Source of the DNA: Planctomycetales bacterium
GTDB taxonomy: Bacteria; Planctomycetota; Planctomycetia; Planctomycetales; Planctomycetaceae
Assembly: GCA_026400835.1 (NCBI GenBank)
Contig: JAPLOA010000084.1
Coordinates: 1 to 64,000 of the forward strand
Reading direction: 5' to 3'
DNA length: 64,000 nt
Under the pieces are notes generated by a model. That model did not search any database. It worked only from the letters and a program-made list of their open reading frames with translations, and was not told where the DNA came from. Position numbers and translations under genes: made by a program. This document shows positions 35,288 through 44,289 of the stretch, in pieces; position 1 is the first letter of the stretch, and each line of letters opens with the position of its first letter.

Positions 35288-37567
35288 GTGAGTTCTCAGG
35301 GACAATTTGGCTTTGCGGAGATGCGTGAATGGGAGCACGCTGCGATCGAGGATGTGAAGGTCGCAGAGGTCGTGTTCAATTTGCCGCTGGAGCGTCCTTA
35401 CACCTATTCGATTCCAGAACCGTTGCGTGATCTGATCAAACCCGGTCAACGCGTGAAGGCTCCGCTCGGGCGAAGCAACCGGATCGTAGTCGGTTACTGT
35501 GTGGCGATCAGGCCCGGTGAGTCCGGCCAGAAGCGTCTGAAGCCGATCGAAGAGTTGCTCGACAGCGAACCATTGTTAAATGGCCAGATGCTGGAGCTGA
35601 CTCGCTGGATCGGTGAACGCTACCTCTGTGGTTGGGGGCAGGTTCTTGACAGTGTGATCCCGGCCGGCGTTCGCAAGAAGAGCGGTACGCGAGAAGTACA
35701 GAATTTTATTCTTGTTCCGGGCACGGAAGAAAAACTCACTTCCGCGCGTCTGAGTCGTCAGCAGAAGATGGTGATCGAGGTTCTGCAGAAATCGACCGGC
35801 CCTGTGACGGCGACTGATCTTTGTGAACGAGCCGGTTGCAGTCCCGGACCGCTGAAGTCACTGCAGGAACGAGGACTGATCAAGGCGATGAGAATTCGTT
35901 CCGAGATTTCCGGCGATGATCTTTTGCCAGTACAGCAACAGGCAGACCTGAAATTGAACGTTCAGCAGCAGCAGGCTCTGGACAGAATTCTGCAGCCAAT
36001 TCGAGCCAGCGAACATGAAACGCTGTTGTTGCATGGCGTGACCGGTAGCGGCAAGACGGAGGTTTATATCCGCGCGATTCGTGAAGTGGTCAGCTATGGT
36101 CGGCAGGCGATTGTGCTGGTGCCTGAGATCAGCCTCACACCGCAGACAATTCGTCGCTTCCGCAGCCGATTTTCCACAGTCGCCGTGCTGCATAGTCATA
36201 TGACAGATGCGGAGCGACACTGGCAGTGGCAGCAAATTTCCAGCGGCGAGATTCAGGTCGTCGTCGGAGCCCGCAGCGCGGTTTTTGCGCCGACTCCGAA
36301 TCTGGGACTGATCGTGATCGACGAAGAACATGAACCGTCATTCAAGCAGGACAGCACACCTCGATATCATGCACGCGAGGTTGCCAGAAAACGATGTCTG
36401 GATGAGCGAGTGCCGTTGATTCTGGGGTCAGCCACACCAACTCTGGAATCGTGGATCCGAGCGACTCGCAAACTGGACGTGCTGGTTTCCATGCCAAGTC
36501 GCGTTGAGGACAGGCCGCTGCCGCCGGTTGTGGTTGTCGATACACGGAGCGATCCTCGCATCTCAAAAGGATCCGCTATCGGTCGGGCGTTGTATGGAGC
36601 GATTGATCGAGCGTTGAAGGATAAAGGCCAGGTCATTCTGTTTCTGAATCTTCGAGGATACTCGCCGACGGTCTGGTGTCGCAGTTGTGGAGCCGGCATC
36701 AAGTGCCCGAACTGCGACATTACTCTGACATGGCATCGTGACCGGCAATGCGTCGTCTGTCACAGTTGCGATTACGAAATCACTCCGCCCAAGGCCTGCC
36801 CGACATGCCAGAGTCCTGCTGTTCGATACCTTGGGACGGGGACACAGAAGCTCGATGAAGAAGTGCAAAATACTTTTCCGAATGCCACAGTGATTCGTAT
36901 GGACAGCGATTCGATGCAAAAACCCGGAAGCCACGATGAGGCTCTGGAGAAGTTTCGAAAAGGCGAGGTTCAAATTCTCCTCGGGACTCAAATGATCGCC
37001 AAAGGGCTCGATTTTCCGAACGTCACTCTTGTTGGCGTGATCGATGCCGACACGATGCTGCGTCAGCCGGATTTGCGTGCGGCTGAGCGTACTTTTCAGT
37101 TGATTGCTCAGGTCGCCGGAAGAACGGGTCGCGGCGAACGTGGTGGAAGAGTTCTCGTGCAGACAACAAGCCCGAATGATCCCGCAGTGAAGTTTGCATC
37201 AAAGCATGACTTCATTGGGTTCGCTCAGCACGAGTTGGCCGAACGCTACGACACTCAGGCTCCGCCGTTTTCCAGCGTAGCGCGAGTGATCTTTCGCGGG
37301 CCCGATGAGATGCGTACTCGTCAGACAGCACAGGCCGTCGCTGATCGGCTCCGATCGGCTCGCAGGGACGCGACTGAAGTAGTGCGAGTTCTGGGAGCAG
37401 CCCCGGCCCCGATTACTCGTTTACGCGGGCTATGGCGATTTCATCTGCAGATCGCAGCGAAAACGCCGGAGCTCGTGAAAGAATTATGGCAATCTGCTGA
37501 GCAATCTCTGTCATTGCCGGATGATGTGGAGTTCGCGATCGACGTTGATCCGATTAATGCCAGGTGA
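35288..37567 (+). CDS. priA: Primosomal protein N' (PriA helicase)
   Basis: 759 aa superfamily 2 helicase. Walker A GVTGSGKT at 250-257, DEEH at 345-348, LGSATPTLESW, and the C-terminal motifs GTQMIAKGLDFPNVTLVGV and QVAGRTGRGERGG. The zinc-binding insertion has paired cysteines in CRSCGAGIKCPNC, CHSC and CPTC. PriA restarts stalled replication forks by loading the replicative helicase. The start codon is GTG. No recombination gene accompanies it here. Confidence 0.97.
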   Translation: MSSQGQFGFAEMREWEHAAIEDVKVAEVVFNLPLERPYTYSIPEPLRDLIKPGQRVKAPLGRSNRIVVGYCVAIRPGESGQKRLKPIEELLDSEPLLNGQMLELTRWIGERYLCGWGQVLDSVIPAGVRKKSGTREVQNFILVPGTEEKLTSARLSRQQKMVIEVLQKSTGPVTATDLCERAGCSPGPLKSLQERGLIKAMRIRSEISGDDLLPVQQQADLKLNVQQQQALDRILQPIRASEHETLLLHGVTGSGKTEVYIRAIREVVSYGRQAIVLVPEISLTPQTIRRFRSRFSTVAVLHSHMTDAERHWQWQQISSGEIQVVVGARSAVFAPTPNLGLIVIDEEHEPSFKQDSTPRYHAREVARKRCLDERVPLILGSATPTLESWIRATRKLDVLVSMPSRVEDRPLPPVVVVDTRSDPRISKGSAIGRALYGAIDRALKDKGQVILFLNLRGYSPTVWCRSCGAGIKCPNCDITLTWHRDRQCVVCHSCDYEITPPKACPTCQSPAVRYLGTGTQKLDEEVQNTFPNATVIRMDSDSMQKPGSHDEALEKFRKGEVQILLGTQMIAKGLDFPNVTLVGVIDADTMLRQPDLRAAERTFQLIAQVAGRTGRGERGGRVLVQTTSPNDPAVKFASKHDFIGFAQHELAERYDTQAPPFSSVARVIFRGPDEMRTRQTAQAVADRLRSARRDATEVVRVLGAAPAPITRLRGLWRFHLQIAAKTPELVKELWQSAEQSLSLPDDVEFAIDVDPINAR

Positions 37568-37571
37568 CCGG

Positions 37572-38750
37572 TTATTCTTTGTCGTCCGTTCCATAGAACA
37601 CCAGGTTCACGATCTTCCATTCGTCACCCTGCTTGATCAGCGTGAAGTGATCGTAGCCGTATTGTAAGCGGGGGCCGGCGGTCAGTTTCCAATAAACGAC
37701 TGCTCGTGCAAGATCGGCTTCAAAGCGAATCTCTGTCTTTACGGGAACCTCAATCGCTTTATGGGCGGCCGATTTGTGATACGCGGCCTGGCCGGCGACA
37801 AACGGGACTTTGTTCTGAGTATAGATTTTGCCGCCACGACTGATCTCCTGTACAACGGCACCGTCGGCAAAACAATCTCCGTAGTCTTTCATGCGCTGCT
37901 CAGACCACGACAGGAAGTAGTGCTTGATCAGTTTCTCGACAGCCGGCAGCTCAGGGTTCGTTGCCTTGATCGACTTCTCTGCCGCCTGAGTTGTTGGCTC
38001 AGCAGCGATCAGTGATGTCGGAGTTGCTTTTGTGTCAGCGGCTTTCTGCGTTGTTCGAAGAGTTCGCCAGGTTTCCAGATAATCACCGACGAACTGTTGA
38101 ATGTACTTCGCGTCCACGCGTTTTTCGCTTACGGTTGCTCCGAGCGGCGGGACATGGCAAAACGCGACATCCAGCTCAGGATGTTTGGCATGCAGATACT
38201 CAAGCGAATACAGAGTCTCCTCGCAAAGATACTGACCTGCTCGGCGAGATACTCGAACGGGATAACCCTGGTCGGCCAGTCGGTGCTGCATCATGTCGCA
38301 GTCGAGAGACGACTTGAACTCCGCCGGGCCGTCAGCAGTGATCACCGTCACAGCGGGAAGTTTGCCGTCGTTATCCTGAATCTGACCGCGCTGGTTGGAG
38401 GCTCGGGATTCAAGAGCAAATCCGTCTGCACCTCCCTGACCAAAAGAGAAGACAGCGACTGGTTTATGCTGTTCAATCAGCTTCTGCAGATGCTTGAGCG
38501 GTTCGCCCCAGACAACAGGTAGCTCATGAGCGATGATCAGATGCCCGTGCCATTCTGTTTGATGCAGATTTCGAATGCCCTGCCATGAAGGATTTGCGGG
38601 ACGGCTGGGGCCAAACGGTTCGAATCCCGTCAGCAAAATCACGGGCTTTGCATCATCCGCGAGGACTGCAGGTGAAATCTGTGCCAATGGTGTCAGCCAG
38701 TTTGTGCACGCACAGAGAACAGTCAGGAGCAACATCCGTGGAGGCATCAT
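37572..38750 (-). CDS. Exported pyroglutamyl-peptidase (C15)-like protein fused to a SnoaL/NTF2-like domain
   Basis: 392 aa. A signal peptide (residues 1-31, MLLLTVLCACTNWLTPLAQI) precedes a peptidase C15 domain: LLTGFEPFGPSRPANPSW, then Glu114 in FALESRA, Cys176 in GQYLCEETLY and His199 in FCHVPPLG, giving a complete Glu-Cys-His triad. Residues about 265-392 are a SnoaL/NTF2-like ketosteroid-isomerase fold (YFLSWSEQRMKDYGDCFADG to DEWKIVNLVFYG). C15 enzymes are normally cytoplasmic; export and the C-terminal fusion are unusual. ATG 38750 is chosen to start the signal peptide; the frame continues upstream to 38867. Confidence 0.83.
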   Translation of the reverse strand: MMPPRMLLLTVLCACTNWLTPLAQISPAVLADDAKPVILLTGFEPFGPSRPANPSWQGIRNLHQTEWHGHLIIAHELPVVWGEPLKHLQKLIEQHKPVAVFSFGQGGADGFALESRASNQRGQIQDNDGKLPAVTVITADGPAEFKSSLDCDMMQHRLADQGYPVRVSRRAGQYLCEETLYSLEYLHAKHPELDVAFCHVPPLGATVSEKRVDAKYIQQFVGDYLETWRTLRTTQKAADTKATPTSLIAAEPTTQAAEKSIKATNPELPAVEKLIKHYFLSWSEQRMKDYGDCFADGAVVQEISRGGKIYTQNKVPFVAGQAAYHKSAAHKAIEVPVKTEIRFEADLARAVVYWKLTAGPRLQYGYDHFTLIKQGDEWKIVNLVFYGTDDKE

Positions 38751-38937
38751 GAATCTATCTCGCTGAATCAGGCCTGTCGCATTCGTTCGGACGACGCATT
38801 GTGAGACACCGGAAACTATCAGTGAAGCAAGGATCGTACGGTACAGCCCTCGTCGCTCATGTCGCAACTCTTCGTCGCGACCAGTTGATCCGGGCGAGAC
38901 CTGAAAAGATTCTCAGGCGGCATCAGTAGAAGGCACG

Positions 38938-39237
38938 TTATGGCTTTTCCGAATCTGCACAGACGCAGATCATTTTGTGACAGCCCGGGCATCCCTGGCC
39001 GTACTTCATCTGGACAGCTTCGGTCAAATTGATGCCGGCCACATTGGCAATGGTAGCCAGCCAGGCCAGAACATCCGCAAATTCTTTGGCGATCTCTTCT
39101 TTAGGTGACTCACGTAGCGCCGCTGCGAGTTCGCCGATTTCCTCCATGAGCCACATGAAGGTGCCCTCCACGCCGCGTGCCTGATCTTTGCGAGAATACA
39201 TGCGATCAATTAACTGCTGGAGTTCGTCGAGTGTCAT
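38938..39237 (-). CDS. MazG-like nucleotide pyrophosphohydrolase
   Basis: 99 aa. The magnesium-binding EExxE (WLMEEIGELAAAL) and ExxD (KEFADVLAW) helices of the all-alpha NTP-pyrophosphatase fold are present. The C-terminus has CPGCHKMICVC, a short cysteine tail seen in some small MazG proteins that may bind zinc. It would hydrolyse (d)NTPs or a modified nucleotide to the monophosphate. It lies after the SDR gene on the same strand. Confidence 0.86.
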   Translation of the reverse strand: MTLDELQQLIDRMYSRKDQARGVEGTFMWLMEEIGELAAALRESPKEEIAKEFADVLAWLATIANVAGINLTEAVQMKYGQGCPGCHKMICVCADSEKP

Positions 39238-39369
39238 GCCGTGAGCCTGAAAAAGCTATTAACAATTCGCTGCATTTGAACACCATGAGTCCATTTTTCG
39301 TCATGGTGCGATGAGACGCGGATACTGACCGCACCCAATGATGACGTCAAGACATTGGCTTCCGAAGGC

Positions 39370-40176
39370 TTATTGATGCAGGGGCTTCCGTAATGTCGCA
39401 CCTGCGTTGGCCGCGAGATTCCCACCGTCCATGGGAATCAGAGTTCCTGTGATCCATTCCGAGGCATCGGAGGCCAGCAACACAATCAGGCCCTGAATAT
39501 CGGATGGCTTTCCCAATCGACCGCACGGGATTCCGCTGAGCCATTGCTGTTCGATCGCAGGGTCAGCAGCGATGCGTTTTTCGAGGCTGGGGTTCAGCAC
39601 CTGAGCGGGCAAAATCGCATTGCAGCGGATCCCTTGAGCGGCCCATTCAGTGCTTAATTCGCGAGTCATCTGGATAACAGCTCCCATCGCCATGCTGTAC
39701 GCAATATGGCCTCGACCGAGAGCTGTTGTGCTCGCCAGTGAGCCGATGTTCACAATGCTTCCTTTGCCAGCCATCAGCATGCGGCGCCCCGCTTCCTGAC
39801 ACATCAGAAACCGTCCGAAAACGAGATTCTGAAAGACCTGCTGCACCGTTGTCAGCGGCATCTCTTCAGGTTTGCCGAGGATGCCTTCTCCCGCGATATT
39901 GGCGAGGAAATCAATGCGTCCGAACTGATGATCAAGGACCGTGAACAACTCCTGAATTTCATCCGCATCTGAGACATCCGTACGACGATAAACGGCTTTG
40001 CGACCGGTCTTCAGGATCTCATCAGCAGTGGCTTTCAGTCCCGGCTCATTGAGATCCGCGAGCACTAAGTCCGCACCATGAGCTGCCAAAGCCAGAGCGG
40101 CCGCTTTGCCAAGACCGCTGGCTGCCCCGGAAACGATTGCCACTTTTCCGGAAAGATCAAAGAGAGAACTATTCAT
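39370..40176 (-). CDS. Short-chain dehydrogenase/reductase with Met in place of the catalytic Lys
   Basis: 268 aa classical SDR. Cofactor loop VSGAASGLGKA, NNAG-like LANIAGEG, catalytic Ser146 in INIGSLAS, and Tyr160 in AYSMAMGAV. The Lys of YxxxK is a methionine (Met164), read directly as TAC AGC ATG GCG ATG. The C-terminal SEWITGTLIPMDGG is standard. Without the lysine, normal dehydrogenase chemistry would be impaired, so the protein may have altered activity. It lies just downstream of the EutBC-like gene and may be cotranscribed. Confidence 0.87.
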   Translation of the reverse strand: MNSSLFDLSGKVAIVSGAASGLGKAAALALAAHGADLVLADLNEPGLKATADEILKTGRKAVYRRTDVSDADEIQELFTVLDHQFGRIDFLANIAGEGILGKPEEMPLTTVQQVFQNLVFGRFLMCQEAGRRMLMAGKGSIVNIGSLASTTALGRGHIAYSMAMGAVIQMTRELSTEWAAQGIRCNAILPAQVLNPSLEKRIAADPAIEQQWLSGIPCGRLGKPSDIQGLIVLLASDASEWITGTLIPMDGGNLAANAGATLRKPLHQ

Positions 40177-40203
40177 AAAGGTGCCTTTGATGAGCGGTGG
40201 GGA

Positions 40204-42480
40204 CTACATCTGCCTCAGGATTCGAACTGCGTCGACGGCTGCCGCATCCGGTGCCATGGTCGTGATGGAAATGCCTGAGACGACTCTTGTAATATCATGG
40301 TCCACTTTGTTGGGAATCGACCATTCTGAACCATCAGCGGTTGTCATGTAAATTGACAGTGTGTGATGTCCACTTCCGGGACGCTCGCCAATGATATGCA
40401 AAAGAGTGAAACGCCCCTCGCGGCCTCCGAACAGTTGCTCACCGATACGATAGCCAGCTCGAACTCGTCCCGCATCGACAACCAGATGCTCTGGCGAAGT
40501 CCTGAAGCCCGCGGTCTGCAGTTCTCTGCGGAGTCCCGTGATCAGGCTCATCAATTGATCGCCGTCGGTAACAGCCTGCGCGTTTAGTCCATCGGAGATA
40601 ACGATCTGAGCATTCAATTGATCATGCCGACGGCGTATCCCATCAATCATCTCGCGAGACTGCTCGGAGAGATGTTCACCGGATACCGGATGCAGAATAT
40701 AGTCGGTTCGATCCGCTGACTGACTGCGGAGTCGAACGGCGTTTGGGATGGTCGTGACGAAGGCGTCATCCAGTTCCTTCCAGATTGAGATTCTGGCGTC
40801 TTCATAGATATGCTGAATCTGTTTGGCCAGTTCAGGCTGAAGATCAGACGGGCTGGCGCCGTAACCCTCCGCCACGAACACACCTCGTGAGCGGACTTCG
40901 TCGATGCGATCCCTGGCTTCCTGCCGGATGGTCTCATCATCGCGAGCGTCGTTCTTCCGTCGGCAGTACTGCAGATAAACCCACGTCGGATCGCCAAAGT
41001 GCGGCGTGGGTTTGCCGTTGTTATCGACAATGTTCAGCGACCGGAAAAAGTTCCACATGCGATCATTGACGCGGTATCCGAATTTCTGACGGATGTGGAC
41101 ATGGTCCTGATAGCCTGTGGTCAGATATCCCAGCATCGGGTCAATTCGTGTCGGCAAGGCCATCAGATAGCCCGGGTTGGCCGGCATAATCTGATCAATG
41201 CACCAGCCAAGATCGTCGAGACTGACATCCATATGCAGCGTGGAGCAAACGTCGAGTCCGATCATGAGGCCGTGAAGTTTTCCCATCACGATATCTTCAA
41301 GGCAGCATCGCACAAGCTGCTCGCGGGAGCGAAAGACTTCCGGTCCGATAAAGCCTGCAACATCATTCAGATGGACCCACGGCGGCCGGTTTTGACCGCG
41401 TTTCTTCAGGGCCTCGGCAGTGACAGTGGTCAGAGCTCTTGCGAAGCCATACTTACGAGACTCATGAATCACCATGTCCGTGCCGTGGCCGTGTCCGTTT
41501 GTGAAGTCGGCCCCCTGCCCCGTTTCAAAATAGAGAGCGTAACGTCCTGTGCGAGATCTCGCATGCAGCTTCATTTTTTCGACGGTCAGATCGAAAGTTT
41601 TGTTGGCTGCATCGTTACCGGCAATGCTCTGGAACCAGAACTCTGTGGAGCCAGGATGTTTGCGTTCCACTTCCGCCTGTACGTTGATATGGGACAGCAC
41701 ACAATGAGGAAGAACATCTGTGATTTCGAATGTCGCGAGAATATCCTGCAGAGCATTCTCGACGGCCGCGACAGATTCGGGAGTGCTTGAAACCGGATTC
41801 GTTCCGATCAACACATCACCGACGCCGTACGCGAATGCATCAAAGACCTGCCAGCGAATATCATCGATATTGTCAGTGGGTGAGTTCGGCTGAATTCGAG
41901 CCCCCATGTAGCCCTTTGCGCCGAGTTGAGTGCCGGGCAGTGGATTGAAGACCTTCGCGCCAACTTTGATGAGTTCGTCGTTACTCATCAATCGCACAAC
42001 GCAGGCGATGACGTCACTGGAGAGACCATTTCGAATCTCGTGAATGTCCTGTTCACTGCGCTCCAGAAGAAAGGTCCTGAGATCGCCCAGCGTCATTTCG
42101 CCAAGATGAGTTCTCAGGCTGGCATCGAGATCCGCGTTGATAAATTCAAACAGTTCATCCTTGAATGGGGGATGTTCATCGATTTGTTGAATCGTGGTGC
42201 AAGACAGGAGATTGCGAGCCAGCGTTCGAGTGGCATCATCAGCCGCAGCGACCCCCAGAATCTGATCGCCCTCTTTAAACTCATTCGCCGCACCCAGCAT
42301 CTGACGATAGGCGTGCTCGTTCCAGCTGCCCTGGGTCCGATGAATCCAGACAAAGAGGTCTTCGTTTTGCGGAGCATCAGAAACGGGGCACAGCATCACG
42401 GACGCTGTGGAACGCGAAGTGCTCGCGACAGCAGAAATGCCGGCGATTCCGGCAGCCAGAAACCGTCTGCGATGTAACAT
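40204..42480 (-). CDS. eutBC: Tat-exported ethanolamine ammonia-lyase, EutB-EutC fusion
   Basis: 758 aa, close to the sum of E. coli EutB and EutC. A twin-arginine signal, HRRRFLAAGIAGISAVA, opens the protein. Residues about 40-490 are EutB: FNPLPGTQLGAKGYMGARIQ, TGQGADFTNGHGHGTDMV, EDIVMGKLHGLMIGLDVCST, LDDLGWCIDQIMPANPGYLM and FGYRVNDRMW. Residues about 560-758 are EutC-like: VVDAGRVRAGYRIGEQL and HIIGERPGSG. EutBC uses adenosylcobalamin to turn ethanolamine into acetaldehyde and ammonia and is normally cytoplasmic. Both the fusion and the export signal are unusual. No other eut gene is nearby. Confidence 0.88.
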   Translation of the reverse strand: MLHRRRFLAAGIAGISAVASTSRSTASVMLCPVSDAPQNEDLFVWIHRTQGSWNEHAYRQMLGAANEFKEGDQILGVAAADDATRTLARNLLSCTTIQQIDEHPPFKDELFEFINADLDASLRTHLGEMTLGDLRTFLLERSEQDIHEIRNGLSSDVIACVVRLMSNDELIKVGAKVFNPLPGTQLGAKGYMGARIQPNSPTDNIDDIRWQVFDAFAYGVGDVLIGTNPVSSTPESVAAVENALQDILATFEITDVLPHCVLSHINVQAEVERKHPGSTEFWFQSIAGNDAANKTFDLTVEKMKLHARSRTGRYALYFETGQGADFTNGHGHGTDMVIHESRKYGFARALTTVTAEALKKRGQNRPPWVHLNDVAGFIGPEVFRSREQLVRCCLEDIVMGKLHGLMIGLDVCSTLHMDVSLDDLGWCIDQIMPANPGYLMALPTRIDPMLGYLTTGYQDHVHIRQKFGYRVNDRMWNFFRSLNIVDNNGKPTPHFGDPTWVYLQYCRRKNDARDDETIRQEARDRIDEVRSRGVFVAEGYGASPSDLQPELAKQIQHIYEDARISIWKELDDAFVTTIPNAVRLRSQSADRTDYILHPVSGEHLSEQSREMIDGIRRRHDQLNAQIVISDGLNAQAVTDGDQLMSLITGLRRELQTAGFRTSPEHLVVDAGRVRAGYRIGEQLFGGREGRFTLLHIIGERPGSGHHTLSIYMTTADGSEWSIPNKVDHDITRVVSGISITTMAPDAAAVDAVRILRQM

Positions 42481-42898
42481 GGGCCGAATCCTTGCAAGGC
42501 TGCGTTCCAGAAGTCCCGCTCCGAATGTAATCCTCGGAGCCCCAAACTGCCACCGACTTTCGTCCGGCCCGGCCGGCTAATGAATTTGGCGTCCTTCGTT
42601 GTGAAAATCTGGAACAAGTGGGGTTGTCTGCATTTGACGAAGATAGCCTCTACTCCTATTCTGACATCAGTACGCGTGCATTATTGCACGATGCCCCGCC
42701 GGAAGTTTGCCTGCCTTGAATCCCACCCTCACCCGTATTCGCCTTTCTGAAGGGTTTTGTCCCCGAAGCGTTGGCGTTTGAGCGGCAATGCTGTTCGGTC
42801 TGAAATGCCTGCTGGTTTTGATTCCCCTGGTGTGTTTGTGCGTTGACGGAGCGACGCGAATGATCGGATCCCTGAGATTCCGATCTCGGAGTTGTTTC
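42481..42898. other. Divergent intergenic region
   Basis: About 400 bases between the EutBC gene and the exported peroxiredoxin gene, holding both promoters. An in-frame ATG at 42788 would extend the peroxiredoxin by 37 residues but lacks a ribosome site and would put a second hydrophobic stretch ahead of the signal peptide. Confidence 0.4.
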
Positions 42899-43483
42899 AT
42901 GCGTGGCTCGGTATTCGTTTTACTGATGGTTGTTCTGGCGTCCGCCGTGAACGCAGAATCTCCCGAGGTTGCTCTGGCGGAGGGAGATCCCGCGCCAGCG
43001 TTTGAAGCGATCTCAGTGTCCGGGGAAGTTTGGAAATCAGAAGAGCACGTAGGAAAAAAGTTTGTCGTGGTCTATTTTTACCCCGCAGATTTTACCAACG
43101 GATGCACTCGACAGGCCTGTGGGTTCAGAGATCACAGGCAAGAACTGGAAGAGGCTGACGTAGAGGTCGTTGGGATCAGTGGTGATTCCATTCGGACTCA
43201 TGAATTGTTTGCACGAGTCAACTCGCTAAAATTTGACTTGCTGGCTGATGAAGATGGGAAAGTGGCTCAGGCGTTTGGAGTGCCGGTTCGCGAAGGCGAC
43301 ACGATCACCAGAATGGTGGAAGGTGTTGAGCAAACGTTGAAACGCGGTGTGACAGCCAGTCGCTGGACTTTTATCATCGGGAAAGATGGGCGGATTATTC
43401 GGAAGAATACGATGGTCGACGCAGAGCAGGATTACAGAAAAGTTCTGGAAACCGTTCGACGTTTGACTGCTGATGCCGAATAA
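42899..43483 (+). CDS. Exported peroxiredoxin (BCP/PrxQ type)
   Basis: 194 aa with a signal peptide (MRGSVFVLLMVVLASAVNA). The thioredoxin-fold core has FYPADFTNGCTRQACGFRDH with peroxidatic Cys69 and a resolving Cys74 five residues later, the PrxQ/BCP alpha2 arrangement, and VEVVGISGDS plus RWTFIIGKDG. It reduces peroxides using a thiol donor outside the cytoplasm. ATG 42899 is chosen to start the signal peptide. The next gene downstream encodes an exported CxxC protein that could act as its redox partner. Confidence 0.9.
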   Translation: MRGSVFVLLMVVLASAVNAESPEVALAEGDPAPAFEAISVSGEVWKSEEHVGKKFVVVYFYPADFTNGCTRQACGFRDHRQELEEADVEVVGISGDSIRTHELFARVNSLKFDLLADEDGKVAQAFGVPVREGDTITRMVEGVEQTLKRGVTASRWTFIIGKDGRIIRKNTMVDAEQDYRKVLETVRRLTADAE

Positions 43484-43617
43484 TGCGTGTGTCGAAGGCT
43501 GGAAAAGAATCCAGGCAGTTGGTCAGGCCAACTGAACGACTGGCTTTGTGATGGGTTTCTCTCAGTGTGTTGAGGGGCTCTGGTTGTCGAATTGTTTCAT
43601 TCAGGGAGTTTCGAAGC

Positions 43618-44169
43618 ATGAAGAAGTTTGTTGCATTTTGCATGATGGCTCTGGCCGCAGTTAACGTTGTCAGCGCTGCTGACATTAAGTCCGGTCTGCA
43701 GATTGATGAGTTCCCTGCAGCTTTCAATGTCACCGACATTACCGGCCCATCGGCTGGAGAGAAGCTTTGCTACCGTTGCCAGTACGGTGCTCGTCCGGTA
43801 ATCAGCATTTTCGTCCGAAAGATGGATGAGAACACTCTGAAGCTGGTCAAAGAACTTGACGCTGTTGTTGGCAAGAATGCGGAAGACAAGAAGATGGCAG
43901 CCTTCGTCACTGTTCTGACCGACGATCCAGATGCTCAGGAAGCCTCTCTGAAGAAGGCTGCTGCAGAGCAGAAGATTGAGCACACTCCGCTGACCGTTTT
44001 CGAAAACGCAGTTGGTCCTGCCAAGTACAAGATCAGCGAAAAGGCTTCTGTCACCGTCATGATGTGGGTTGATTCCAACGTAAAGGTCAACTACGCATTC
44101 GAAGATGGCAAGCTTAACGCTGAAGCCATCGGCAAGGTTGTAAAGGACACAGAGAAGATCCTGAACTAG
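43618..44169 (+). CDS. Exported thioredoxin-like CxxC protein
   Basis: 183 aa with a signal peptide (MKKFVAFCMMALAAVNVVSA) and a CYRC motif (Cys51/Cys54) in SAGEKLCYRCQYGARPVISI, followed by strands and helices in a thioredoxin-like order (MAAFVTVLTDDPDAQEASLK, EHTPLTVFENAVGP). The fold call is inferred from this pattern. It lies 134 bases downstream of the exported peroxiredoxin on the same strand and is followed by a strong terminator, so the pair probably forms a two-gene redox unit. AGGGAG precedes ATG 43618. Confidence 0.75.
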   Translation: MKKFVAFCMMALAAVNVVSAADIKSGLQIDEFPAAFNVTDITGPSAGEKLCYRCQYGARPVISIFVRKMDENTLKLVKELDAVVGKNAEDKKMAAFVTVLTDDPDAQEASLKKAAAEQKIEHTPLTVFENAVGPAKYKISEKASVTVMMWVDSNVKVNYAFEDGKLNAEAIGKVVKDTEKILN

Positions 44170-44244
44170 TTTCGGATGTCGTTTGGCTGAACCTGATTGG
44201 CTGCTGAACGGCTTCGATCTGAATTAGAACAGATCTGAAAATTT

Positions 44245-44285
44245 AAAAAGACTGAGTGGCCCATCGGGGTTGCTCAGTCTTTTTT
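44245..44285. terminator. Rho-independent terminator
   Basis: AAAAAGACTGAG at 44245-44256 and CTCAGTCTTTTTT from 44273 form a stem with a 16-base loop and T-tracts on both strands. It lies between the CxxC protein gene and the converging AIM24-like gene and can serve both. Confidence 0.9.
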
Positions 44286-44289
44286 GCTG

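Noticed and set aside
38621-38650. tRNA-like TpsiC loop sequence GGTTCGAATCC
   Set aside because: It lies inside the pyroglutamyl-peptidase-like gene, where the minus strand encodes the conserved FEPFG motif; no acceptor stem or anticodon arm surrounds it.
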